Assembly (NCBI RefSeq): GCF_040807025.1
Contig: NC_090967.1
Span: 6,750,001 to 6,814,000, forward strand
Direction of reading: 5' to 3'
From: Struthio camelus
Taxonomy: Eukaryota; Chordata; Aves; Struthioniformes; Struthionidae
DNA length: 64,000 bases
Made by a program: the position numbers and the translations under genes. How positions within the stretch are numbered: position 1 is the stretch's first letter; each line of letters opens with the position of its first letter. This document shows, one piece after another, positions 14,698-28,093 of the stretch. The notes under the pieces are model-generated. The model was not told the origin of the DNA, ran no database searches, and saw only the letters and a program-made list of their open reading frames with translations.

Positions 14698-14909
14698 ACT
14701 TACTTCAGTTCAGAACATGCTGGGCAGTGAGTCATACCAACAACCCATTTCACACAAGCCACTGACCAGGCCAACAGCTCAGTCCGGATTTGACAGTTGA
14801 TGGGGAAAGGCACTGGGTTGCTGCACCGTCTCTTCCCCAGTATGGATATACAGGGCTCAAAACCCAAACATGCCTATTAAGTCTGTGTAATATTTAAATA
14901 TTTCATAGA

Positions 14910-14946
14910 ATCCATATAGATACCTGTATCTATATGGATACAGGTA
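14910..14946. repeat. Overlapping inverted repeats forming two alternative hairpins
   Basis: Arms of 14 bp (14910-14923 and 14926-14939) are perfect reverse complements around a 2-base centre. A second perfect 10-bp pair (14921-14930 and 14937-14946, TACCTGTATC with GATACAGGTA) overlaps the first, so only one hairpin can form at a time. A single CATAGAAT upstream resembles the end of a CR1 element, but no CR1 body follows. Confidence 0.9.
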
Positions 14947-15137
14947 CCCTTTATGGTCAGTGTTAAGAGCTATGGGTTGTTAAGTTCCTTACTTGAACAA
15001 CAGTAGCTCTTTATCCAGCCTGCATCCTTCCTGCTGTTAAACATCTGGACAGCTGCTAAGAGCACCTCCAAAAGGAGGAGGGGAAAAAAAAGCCTAGAGG
15101 GCAAGGCAGCTGAAAGCTACCCAAAAGCCTTGCTACT

Positions 15138-15152
15138 TTTTTTTTTTTTTTT
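15138..15152. repeat. Poly-T tract (about 15 bases)
   Basis: A plain T homopolymer in noncoding DNA, without an adjoining recognisable element. Confidence 0.8.
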
Positions 15153-18100
15153 GTATGAAACAGCACCTTATTTAGACAATTTGAAAAATGTTACAGAGGA
15201 AAACTATGGCTGGGAATTTGCATAATGGGCGTCTATATCTTGCTTACCTAACATGAGAAGAATCCTGTCCGTCAGTAAGTCTAGACTGTGGTGTTGAATA
15301 CATGGGATTGAGGAATCTCCAGGCCAGAAATAACACCCCAGCGGAGGGCAGGGTGCTGCCATCTGCTGACATCCACCCCGGGAATGGCAAAGCAGCAGAA
15401 ACCTGACCTTTTGCAGCCGTGCAAATGCCATCTCTGGATCAGGACTACTCCGGGGAGCTGGGCTCAGAGTTAACTGGAAAAGCCACGCTCCTGCTTGCAA
15501 AGCCCAAATTGAATGCTCTAAACACTGTGGGGAGACCTGCAAGTATTAGTGTTACCTACAACACCATGTCCCAAAATTTTGACTGAACTGCATCATTAGC
15601 TGTGACTTGTAATTCCCAATTAAAGCAAGGACAGCTTGATTGTGGATTATTTTTAAATGCATCTAAACTGTTTAATACTAAAGCCCATATCATAACAGCG
15701 TTCAAATTTAAAATAATCCAAAAGTGTAAATGGCTTAACAGAGACATCTGCAGTTCAGACAGGTGCACTACAGGCAGTTACTCTGGAAGACGGTTTTTCC
15801 CATTGAACTGAATTTTAGAATAGAGGATACTCAAAACCCAGAAGTGTGTGTTTTTTGCTGCCGTTCCCATCTTTGAAAACCTTGCTGTGATACAGGCAGA
15901 AAGACGGAATCACTGGCTTTGAAGTCACATCGACCATAACTTTGTGCGACTGTAGCAGAATAGCAACTATTCAACATCTGTCCCACTTTTCCTCCTGTCC
16001 CAAAGCGGGATCAGCTCTACCTCTACATCAGTGTTGACATGCTTCTCCCCAAAGCCCTCAGTGGCAATGTCCACAGCCTCCTGCAAACAGAGATGTTTGA
16101 AACATGCAGTCAACCTCCTGCCCATTCACTTCTAACCTGTATACTAATAAGAATCAAGCAACTCTCCTTCTCTACTTTGAGATACAGCACCCTTGACGTA
16201 AAGATAATCCATTTCTAAGACAACAGCGAGCTAGAGACTCTCTAGTCTCTGCTCAGCTCCGGGCTTGCCCTCTCACCAAGCTTAAGTTCCTTTACCTTGC
16301 TGGTATTTCAAATGTGTAACAGGAAATACAGGATTTCACAAAAGGAATGCGAACATGTGAAGAGATCTTTGAGGATGCTACACAGAAAGCACTAGCGTCA
16401 AGTATTAAACTACAAAGACGAAGGTGGCTAGAGAAAAGCAACACTAAGGTTTGTGTACTGCAGCCCATATCCTGCTGCAAAATTTTCAGCTATTATGTGA
16501 CCCGAGCAGCAATATGTATCATGTCTATAGAGCCTATTAAAAGGATTTCTATGTGTTTTATATAAACGCAGCTGCCCTTAAAAGTCAGACATCTGGTGAA
16601 CAGCAGGGCAACGATGGATAAATGGGATGTGATCAGGTCAAACTACATCGCATCATGCATGGTCCCATGGAACTGCCATCCATATGGCAGGCAATATTTG
16701 AAACCTCAGAAGAAAAAAATACATAAAGACAAAGTTGTGTGAAAACCAGCAGAAAATATTTTGGAAAATGAAGCTGTGGAAAACATGCTGGTGGAATGCT
16801 GATTCTAGGGAGTCAAAGTAGACCAAATGCCATGTTTAATCCCAATGTCATTTCCTTCAAGCATGCTAAAATTCACGTGTCCAATATGGCCTATCTCCTT
16901 TATGCAACAAGATCAGTGAAGCCTACCACAAGCTGAACTACAGCTACAGGCGTCATTCCAGTTTAAATCCCCAAATTTAAATATTGTAGTGGGTACACAC
17001 AGGGAAAATACCAACAGAATGGCCAAATTGGTCTGAAGTCTTTAGAATAATGCCACCAATTTATTCTATGCTCTGAGATCATACAAAGCTCTAGGGCAAT
17101 TTAAAACAGTGCAGCTGATATTTAACTTACTTCTTCTATAGAAAAGTCATGAGGCTTTAATCACCATGCAGCTTCATTAACTGGAGATTACTAATTGCAG
17201 ATTTATTAGTCAGCACCACCAGATAATGTTTCAGTGTTGATTGTTTGTATAGGGAAGATTGGAACTGATCATTTAATAATTTTAAATGGAATACAAGGCG
17301 ATTTGCAAGAGCTGTCCTTAGCAGGATGGATGAAAATGCTCGTTTTGCCTTGTCGCGTATTTCCAGAAAGGAGCAGCTTCAGTGTAATTAACGTGATGCC
17401 AAAGTTCAGAGAAAACAGTAGGAACAAATGAGGCATTTACCTTAAATTATGTGTTGAAACTGCTGCCTCTACCCTAACCATTCTGTTTAAAGGCCATGGA
17501 GAAGACATGACATTTCCAGTATTTAGGATTTTTAAGCAGTGCTAGAATACTATTATACAGAATGAGAAAGCCACTGTTTGCAGCATCTCCTGTTCCCGAA
17601 ATATTAGTTAACAAGTACATACAAACGCTCCAAAGGCTACATTAAAAAGGAAACTAAATTAATGTAACTGGACAATGAAGTTAAGTTCTGCTCCTTTCCT
17701 TAGCTTCCAAGGAGAACAAAGGCTCCCACGCACACCTCATATGTCTTCTGACTAAGAGGAACAAGTCTTCTCTGGAATCTGTGGATCTTGTTCCCTAATT
17801 AAGGAGGTGGATTACTGTTACATAATGTGCAGAATGCCGTTCCACATGGGCAGAGAGTAATCACTAGTCTTTGTCTCAGACCAACCAAAGCAAGAGGAGT
17901 CAAATCAGAAGAGTACCTCAGAACAGCCAATGGAGCTGAGCAAACAACAAAACAATGTCATCTACTGCAGCTTTTTCCAACTGTAGCAAGTAAAACTTCA
18001 CTATCAATGGAAGACAGATTAATGACGACATGACACTGGAAGTTTCAAAAGAGAAGGGTTCTTCTTCCTCACCTTCCTACTGCAATGAAGCAGTTTCAGC

Positions 18101-21100
18101 TTCCTTCCAGGACAGCACACTTATCGTTAGTGGGATCCCAGTTACAACTCCTTCTGGAAAGGAAACTGGAATTCAGGAGATTCATCATCAATATGTTAAA
18201 CAGATGGGGCATTATTAGTGAAGCTATGAATTGGAATAATATATTTCACTCCATTGACTATTTTTATTACAGCAATATTTACTTCAATAATCAGTGTAAT
18301 AAAGAAGGCACTGCATTCACCTCAGTTGTCTGTTTTTAATGATATCAATTTTCTATACTAAAGAACACAATGTCCTAGGAACATTCTGAAATTAACATTG
18401 ATTTGCTTGAATTTTATGTTTCCAAGCTCATCCTTATTCTGTTGCATACAACAGACACATACCGGCAGGGAACAGATTTTTATTTGTTTTATAAATAATG
18501 TGCATGACCTAGAGGTCACGCTGTATATTTTTGACACTTAATCTCAATTTGTGGCCTCTGAAAGTGGAGATAACTAATGCTTCGACTACTGGATGAGAGT
18601 TCACTTAAATGCTCTGCTCTAGGTTTCACTGCAATCTAGCTAGAGCACTATAGTCGACAGACGTTGAGCTTAAGTCCACTGCGATGGGAAAAGGAGGGGT
18701 GTTTGCACCTTTGTGCAGGGGGAATTCTATACGTAGTGCTAGCAAAGAAGTCAGCATTGAGTCCTCTGACTAAACACAGACTTGCTGGCAAAGCTCAGCT
18801 TTCAAACAAGTGTTATAGGACTATGAATGAGTTGGGCTTAAGAAAGCATTAAAAACACTAAAAGGAAGCTTTAAGTCATGATTAGCCATTTCATATAATA
18901 CTGAGATGCTCCCCTGCTGTATCATTTTATGGCACTCCTTAGGATGCCTTTCTTCCTGCTTACCAGTAAAACATTGCTCAACCTTTCTCCGGTCAGTCTG
19001 GCTTACCACACTGAAGTCAAAGCTGTCGTGAGCGAGTGCTATGGATTAATTCCAAGAATTCATCTGAGCTGAAATCCAGCTCTGCTTGTTTTCCTCACTT
19101 ACTGTCTGAACACAAACAGGGTTTTCTGTTTTTCAAAGAGTAAAAACCATGTCACATTGTCTGCTGGGCTTCTAGGCCACAATTTGCCTTATTCCTTTTG
19201 TCCCCATCTTCCTCAGATTTCAGTAAATCAAAGGATGAGGAATAGTCCCCCCCAGACAAAATAGCCATTTTTAAATTAAAAAAATTATTATTTTTTTGAG
19301 AATACCAATTCTCACAAATACCATATTGAAAACAAGACTGTCAAATGCCAGCTATCTGTGCAAATATTCAGGCACATACAAATTCTGGACAACACACTTT
19401 CCCTTTCATTTGCTTATATTAAGTTAGAGAGACCTAAAAGTTTTATGGTTTTGCACAAGTTCTGTTTGATAGTCTTCTGTTGCCTTTGGAAGCATGAAAG
19501 GTTCTGAGAGCTTATACACGGTGGTGGGAAATCTAACTTGATATCTCTTGGATTATAAGATTATTATGCACAGTAAGGGAGAGAGGTAAACACCAGAAGC
19601 CAGGCCTGATACCGTCTATGCACTTGACGAAGCAATGAACGTTTAAAAACGAGGGCGAGAGCAGAAGAAAAAGTCATACAACAAACCAGGATCTAGTCTT
19701 CCTCCAAGATTAGTAAGCCATCTTGCAACTTTCTCGTATTCCCCCTGCTCTAGTGAAGTTTTCCACAGCATTATCCACATGCTCATCTTGAGGCAGCTTT
19801 TGGACCCAGCCACCCTCTGTGGCATTAGCTAGAGCAAAGCTACACCCAGGAAGAGCAGGTGGCCAGGAGCCCACGCGTTCCTCCCTGCTCAAAACAGCAA
19901 ATGCCAAAGCTGGGGCCTCACTCGTTGCACTCGTTCCTGCTGAAGCAGCACCGACCTGCCTCATTTGATTTGAGTTTGAAATGCAGTAACAAACCCAAAA
20001 AGGGACCGAAATTCAGTGAATCTTGTCAACCAAGTGGCACGTCCATCCCAAAATAAAGTAATCACCAATACATCACCACCGTAAAGGGGTGAGAGAGAGA
20101 TGAGCTGTCGGGAGGAAGTTCAGCCATCAATAAGTAAACGTGTTCTTTGGCCATTTCCATATAGGATGAAGTGCCTTTTATAAGGCAAAGGAATGAAGAC
20201 GGCTTTCCCAATATCCTGCTGCCTCTTACTAATTGCTGTCTCTGTAAAAGATGAACTTGCCTCCTTAAATCACAGGCCATGCTAGAACCAGTGTTCAGCT
20301 GTAATCCCCACTCCAGTGCCTCCCAAGTTTTCCAGCTACATGTGGCTTTATAGCATGAAAAAATAATTATGGCTTCCAAACTGCAAACAGATTTAAATAG
20401 CAAGTGTCTTGGCCCTGCAAAGTATGTGCAGTTTAAGTGCTTCTGGTGCTCTGTAAGAGGTGATAAATGCTAAGCTGCTCAAGGAATGAGCCACCACCTT
20501 CAAGCTGCAGCAGAAAGCTCAAAGCCTTATTTGAAGACAAGTCACCCAAATCAATCTACCTTTTGACTAAATTGAGCTGTGCTGAAAAAAATTACAAGTG
20601 GTCAGCCTGGTTCTGGCTTATGGCACCTACAAAGCATGTTGGGCAGGAGACACACAGGTAGCCAGGCTCTCTGCAGGAAGGCTACCTGCTCAGCTAGCAA
20701 ACACCCCCTGCACCAGCCAGTGCTGCTGTTTGAACAATGGCATGTTGCCTGGGCTCCTCCCCAGCTCCCCTCCAGTTTGCAATCAGTGCCAGCACTGCAG
20801 GCACCCCAAACCAGGCCTGATTAACAACATGTGCATGTTCACCCCTGGCATTTCTCCTGCACTGACACCAACTTCTGAACTGAAAGTTAATACATGAGGA
20901 ACAGTTTGCAAGGAAGAGAAAAAAAAAAAAACCAACAACACACAAAACTCCAACAACTTTCCTTCCAGAGATACCAGATGAACACAATACCATCTTTGGT
21001 TTTCCGCAGAAATGAGCCTTTTGTTTACAAGGCTTACAGAATTTGACTCTGGGGGCTGGTCTGTTCTTGCTCAGAGAGGGAAAACAAGCCTGACCTCAGA

Positions 21101-24100
21101 GTGCTGGTTTAATAAACACTGCCCCCTCCTTCCTTACGCACTTGCTCCCAGGGCAAAGGTAAAAGACCAAGATACCCAGCAGCGTGACTGAGCTTACTGA
21201 GCAAAGTGTGCCAGCACACAGCCCTGCTTACCAACATGCCTCCGTGGGAAAAAATAAGAGCATTAGAGCCAAGAAGGTAAACTAACTGGACACGCTCCTG
21301 CTTTCATTCATCAGGCTACGCTGGCTGCCGCTTCCTAGCTGGTGAAAGATCCTTAGCAAGCCAACTGGCTCTCAGTACAGTAAGCGCAGCATTCACTGTG
21401 TAACACACACACACCTTTCAGTGCATGGACAGGCACGTTCAACATGGACCCTCCCATATCTTCCACTTATACCATTTCCTACACACTTGATAAGCAGGCT
21501 GCAATTTCCTTCAAGCGGATATTGCACACCACCACTTGCTGGCAACAAAGCCCAAACGAAGGACCTAAAAAGTCATTGTTTAAGAGTCAGAGTGGCTCTA
21601 CCATTCTCATTAGACAACTATTTGTCACGGGAAACTGTCATACCAGTGGGTTTGGAAAAAACTTCGGTCATATTTGGACCTGCTTGACCTTATGCTTGTT
21701 TACAGTGCAGGCCAAAACCCCTTGCTCAAGCCTGCTCTGCAAACATGCAAACTGCTAGCAAGACAAGTACCAGTGCTTTAAAAGATACCTGGGAGCAGGT
21801 CGGGGGCAGTAAGGAGGGGAACTAATTTTTGAACTAATGGGAAGTGACAACAGTTGGTAATGTAAGGCATCTCCTAACAACAGAGCTTCCAGCTGCCAAT
21901 GTTCCCTAAAAGCCAGTGCAAAACTTGGGGATTGCAAAACTATAAGGAAGACGGATCATCCATTCCAGCCAAGCAGAAGACTGACGCTGCCAGGAACTCT
22001 GTGGGAGGCAGCCTTTACAGAAGAGCCTTTCCACAAGCATCTTCCAGAGCACCGGCAGGAAGAACTTGCTAGACTTCCCTCAGACACTCCAAGATCGGGC
22101 AGATCTCGGAGCAGGCATTTGATGCTATCAAGTATTCCAACAGTGATTAATAAAAAGTTGTATGAGAAAATTAAAGAGACAACATCCGAATACTGAAGAT
22201 TCACAAAGACTCATCTTGCTGTAGTGAGAGACTGCTGATTTTGTTTCCAGTCCTTAGGATTTTTAAAGGGTGTTTGAAAATGTTACAAAGCATAAAATCA
22301 AAGATGCAGCATTCATATGGTGAACAAGACAGCAACCCTGTCACCTTTACAAATAAACGTTAATGTTCTTTACAATTTGATGTGGGATTTCAGAATGAGA
22401 AATAGAAAGCAAACTTCATTTGCACTGGCTCTGACTTCAGACTCCTTAACTGCAACCTCCAGACAGTTGATTTTGCTGACAAGTTCCAAGTATTTCAGCA
22501 CTAAAGAGTCCATGCGTTTTTAGAAAAAACAGAGCAGAGATTACCAGTCAGGATACTACTGGAAGCAGAGGCGCCATCACCTCCTCATTCAAAAACAGAG
22601 CCCTGCTCTGGTAGGGACGGTGCGACCACCCAGTTAGTCCACAGTCTGGGGCAGACCAGACAGTGGATGACCTGCTCTGACAGCTCAGCAGCGGAGCTGG
22701 TATTAAACTCTGTCCTCCCCAGCCCAGCGCATGATGCCACCTCAGTACTGTTATGTAATGCAGAACAGCTCATGGAAAATGAAGCTGTCAAATGGCAAAA
22801 GGCTCCTTCTAAGATGTCTGGTGGATCCCTGATCAAGAATCTCGGGAACTATCTGTTACATGTTGTACCACAAGGCTAAATTAAAGCATTACCAATAGGC
22901 AGTGCTGACCAACAGATAATGAACAGACACTGAGATGTATCAGCACGTGACTGATTCACAACAGTACTGCAATTATATGAGACAACCACCTACTGACTAG
23001 CGTGGCTCATCTTTTCATTCCGGGCAAGTAGGTCACAAACCCATGCCAGAACTTCAGCTCCTCCAAAATTGATGCAACAGTGAAGTTAAAGGGAGAGAAG
23101 CACATTAGCAAAGGTGCAGGTCCTCAGATAACACTCAAAATTAAATAACCTTAATGGGATAACCAACTTTGTTTTTCACTCTACTACTTTGCTCTAATAA
23201 TAGGCAAAAGATATCACTTCCAGAGATAGACTTTACCATGTCTCTAAAAATATATATCTATAAATAGAAAATCGTTATCAAACAATTGCATCTGGACAAA
23301 CAGTGCAAAACATCCATGGTAAAGGGATAACTTGTAAAGTTTAACTTTTTCCCATTGATTCCTCCAAGGGATGAGCAGGTTCTTTTTTCCTTGTCCACAG
23401 AAAGCCTGCCATTTTCCAGCATACAGCCCAGGATTTTTGCTAAGTAGCAGCTGCCACAGCCAGTGCACATTTGCTTTTGGAAGTAAATTGCCAATTGTGA
23501 AGTTGCTAGGAAGTCTGTTCTGGCAACTTGCTCTGGAACCTCTTTTAAGTCCTAAAATGGGAAGGACTAGAGCAGAGGCAAGCAAAAGGGCTTTCCCTGT
23601 ATTCTGCAGTCCTTCACACCTCAAGGGATCAATACTTCAGGCTCAAAACCCACAGAAACCATTCAACAGGAACCATACTAATAAGCTTGTCACTTCAAGG
23701 TCCCTCTAAAGGCATATTCTGACCAGCAATTGCTTTTTGTGACCTTCAGCTCCTTCTGGGTTTCTGAGAAGAGCAACAGGAAACATTTGGAGCAGCTGCT
23801 AGAAGACAGAAAGCAGCCTGGCACCTAAGCTTCATACATCAAGTACCAAGTGATCTTTGCATGAACAGTTTCACATAGGGGAAGGTGGAGGGGGGGGGAA
23901 AAGAGACCCACACACCATCATTCATAACTGAAGCATAAAATGCTTTAACACTCACCAGATCTAAAGAAAAGGAGCAGAGGTGAAAAAGGGCAGCTAGCAC
24001 CCTGAACAACGCAGGTTCTGCTGTCCAAGGCAGCACTGCACATGAGCATTTACCTCCCCAGTCATTTCACAGGAAAACAGAGCAGCCTGGGGAGCAGTCG

Positions 24101-27100
24101 GGGGTATTTTGAATGACAATTGCTTCACAATCATGCATTCCTACTCTGGCTTTGTTTTTCCTCTGAGCAAAAGAGGAAAAAGCCTAAAATAAACCTTGTA
24201 GACAGCAGCATTCCATTTGCAAGAGTTCATTCTTAAAAAAAAAAAAAATAGGACAAACTAATTCCTCAGTAAATATTTGGGGTTACAACTCTGCTTAGCA
24301 GTATCTTGTCAGACACTTCCAAGGTTTTAGAGCGCCAGTAATACACTCAAGACACCAATCCATGGAAATAACAGGACTTATTTCAGAAGAGAGCTATTTT
24401 TAAAAACTTTACTTACGAGGTGCCAATTTCCCCAAGCTGTTTGGAAAATCAAATTTAAAAATGTACAAACACTAATGGAACAAGAATGTGCTATAGCAAC
24501 AGTCGTCTTTTGCTAGGAGATAAACTAGGTATGTTTCTGGACTTTCCAGTTTACTTTCATCAAAAAAAACCTCACCACTTTCTCCTCCTTTCAGTGGACT
24601 GATTAAGAATAGCAACTAAAAAGCTGTATGACTGCAGTGAACAATGTTTATTTATAAAGTCTATTCCCAATAAGTTTTAGCAAATGCCTCCAGCTGTTAT
24701 AAACAGATCAAAACAGTGACAATACACTTCTTTACTCTAGAGATGCTTAGTTTTAACATAACTAGATTAGCTCAATGCCTCTACCAGGCAAACAAGCAAT
24801 ACAAGAAGTTCTTTCATGTCACTGACAACCTCCTAAAAATTGGAGGAATTTTAAACTGTACACCAACTTAACAACTGCTTGAAACAGGAAGAGGAGGTGA
24901 AAGAGTATCCAGCTGAAGCAGCGAGGGAGAATTCATTACACTGTAAATACCAAAGTGAAACACAGATGGGATGCTGAGGTTTATAATTCTTCAAGTGCCA
25001 TCAGATCAATTATAAAAGCGTGCTGGTATTTGCTCTTACATATGAAGACAGGCAGCTGAACTGTGTAAAGTACAGCTATTTTCATAGGTTGCACCAACAA
25101 TGCAGGAACTGTTCCAGAAAAGCAAATATTAAACATGGACAGGCTGTTGTCTTCAAATCACTTGAAACAAGAACAACAGAAAAAAACCCTAAACCTCCCA
25201 CACCACCACACACAAAAAGCAATGACAAACTAGTATTGCTTCTAAGCCAGCAGTAAAATACTCCCCAAAGAAGTGATCTTTTCCCTTTTTACAAAATGGG
25301 GAAAGTTCACCTCATTCTGCCATTACACAAAGTGGAAAAAAAAAAAGAAGAAAAATATCTTCTTGAGGAAGGATTTAGAAGCAAGGTTAATAGTTTCATT
25401 TTAAACGTGGATGCTTCTCCTGGGAGACGTTTTTATCTCAAAGCAACTTCTTCTGAGGTTATTTCAATGTGCTTTTATATTACACAAGTGCCCTATCTTC
25501 TAGAGGCTATCAAACAATTTTATCTAGTCAATTAGTAAGAAAACGAAATAAATGCCATAATGAACCCTGGGAAAACAGGGTGCTCTCAATATATCAGTGA
25601 TTATTAGGCCAGGGCAGCATCATTTCTGCAAATGTAAGTCACCAATAAAGGTGCCTTCGTGTAACTTCAGCAACAGGGCAAGAATTAACAGGATTAAAAA
25701 TGGCTTCCTAAGTAAGAATAGACAGCTGTTGCGAGTCTGACATAGCAGCAATGCACTGCTGGTTATTCACCACGCAGAGCTGAATACAACAAAAGGGTTC
25801 GCAAATAGGTCCTGAAAACAGAAACCAAGTGTAGCAGTGACAATTTGTTCATAAACCTGATTTCTGGAACATGAAAGAAAGCACACAGCATACTGGGGAG
25901 AGATGCATGCTTCCACACTAAAAAAATGTTTGCCTCTTTAGTGAGCAACCAGATCTGCTTTTGAGGTAGAGACTGGCATAAGCATTTCCTGTTTGGAGTG
26001 CTAAGGCAATATATCACAACATAGAAACTTCCATTACTTTTCCTTTTTTGTTGTTGTTTATTGTTTTTCTCCCCAATTTCCTTATGCTTTAAATTAACTC
26101 TCCAATTCACTCAGACTCATGGCAAGGCTCTACACTGATCCCACGACATCATTCCTCTCTTGGAGGGGAGGCCAAGCAAAAAGTAGGGCAAAATGACGCA
26201 AGTGAAACAGAGATAGAGGTCGTTTTTATGAAAGTGAGGCAACAGGAAGTGTTACTGTATTCCTGCCACCATTTGGGGAAAGGACAAATGGTCACATGAT
26301 GATATACAGCTCCTAATACATTTGTTAATGAGTATGCCAGTCAATTACTCACTTCAAATTGTTTTAAGGAGTTATGCTCATTCAACTTTCTGGAACATAA
26401 TTCTCTCTCAGATCACAAGCAGAAGCAGCTCATGCCTGGCAGCTGCAGATGTTTCCATAGGCTGTGCAGTTCAGCTCTCAGGGATACACTGCCCTCTCTT
26501 GGAGGTTTAAGTCAGAATCCAGAATCCCAAACCAGTCTTATGAAAGGACACTGGAGATCAACACGCTAATGGCATCTTTTAAAAAATAATTTCTGCCCAA
26601 GAAGCAAGTCAGACAACAAGCAATTCTGCTAAAGCTCCCCTGCTTGATATACTGAAGAAAGAAGCGTGCATGCGTATTGGAAGACTGCTTTCAAGGTAGG
26701 TCAGTTTTAACTAATAACCTTGCACGCACTTGTATACAATCCTATCAACACTTTCATCTTTTCACCTGGAATTGTAAGGCAGATAATGCATGGCACAACT
26801 GTCTCTATCATGGAGTATACGACAACATCTAAAACGAGCGGTGATACCCAGATATGTTAACAATCATCATAAAGAATGGAATTCAGAAAAAAATCCAAAT
26901 TACAGGTGACAGCTACATAAGAAAATTAATTTTCTGCATGACCGTGGGATAATTTTAGACACCTAATATCCTACTGAAATAAAAGGGAATTTGAACATCT
27001 AAATACTTTCACATACATGGACTTTTATACTTCAACTCTCCAGCAAAGAAACAAGAGTGGTCTCTACCTGAAAATCTGAGCTAAAAAACACAGGCTACTT

Positions 27101-28058
27101 ACTGGTCAAAGCAGTTACCTTTGCAATGGTCAGAGAACCCAGTTTACTGCTGGGGAAAATAGCCTATCTATACTACTAGCTGAAAGTTCTGATTTTTACA
27201 GCTATCTAAGATGTCTGAAGTTTAGTCATAATTTATTAATCATCCTTCTGAGAAAAACAACTTTAAAAGACAAATATCTAGCCAATCGCCCCATCAGTAA
27301 TTAAGGGTGTAGTCCGAGTAAAGTACACAGATTTAGAGTGTAAGGCTCTACATAGAAAAGGTAGTTCAAATACTGCCCTGCATACTGTTTTGAAAAGGTA
27401 CCTTTGAGGCTACATAGTGCCTGAAAGCATAAGAGTATACAGAGGTGATCACTGCAGTCACTGCAACTCTGCATTAGGGCAAGAAAACGAAGTGGAAGAT
27501 TCTGATGCACGGGGCAGCAGAACGAGAGGAGACAGCCCTTCCTGAGGGCACTACGTGACCAACCCTTTGCTCCCTCCCATACACCTTATTTTTCCCTTCA
27601 AGACATGATCTTTCAAAGAGCAGAACACAAAATTGAGAACGCAGCTGCCCCTTGTCAACTATTTGCAGGTTGTTGCACAAGAAGCACAGGGGCTTTGGTC
27701 AAACTGCCTCTAAGTGGATTGCAAACATGCTGCTCGCGCATTCAAGCTACTCACCTCATGAGATATTACTGGTTTAGGGAGTCAAGGATAAAAGATTTTA
27801 AAAATTAATGGTGAGGCACAACAGGTATTTTGGATGACTTTGTGGTGTACCGTTGCACAAAACATACCTGTTTAGAGAATGTTCAAACTATCTTCTTCAG
27901 CGCAAAGGCAGATGCTTTCTCTGGCTTGAACAAAAATGACAGTTCACCTAAAAGAAAGGAAATACAGTTTTCAGCAATTAAAATGTTACTGCAGGGAATG
28001 CTTTCTACTGTTTGAACATCAAGCTTTGAACTGACCAACTGAAGCACCTCAGGCATAC

Positions 28059-28063
<5 letters not shown>

Positions 28064-28089
<26 letters not shown>
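28064..28089. repeat. Poly-T tract (26 bases)
   Basis: The longest homopolymer in the window. On the minus strand it would read as a poly-A tail, but the flanking bases show no recognisable retrogene or SINE and no obvious target-site duplication. Confidence 0.9.

Positions 28090-28093
<4 letters not shown>

Noticed and set aside
14900-14920. Possible CR1 retroposon end (CATAGAAT)
   Set aside because: Only one copy of the octamer and no CR1 body next to it.
22667-22879. 70-codon ATG frame in noncoding DNA
   Set aside because: No family resemblance, no splice or conservation evidence; this length is expected by chance in 64 kb.
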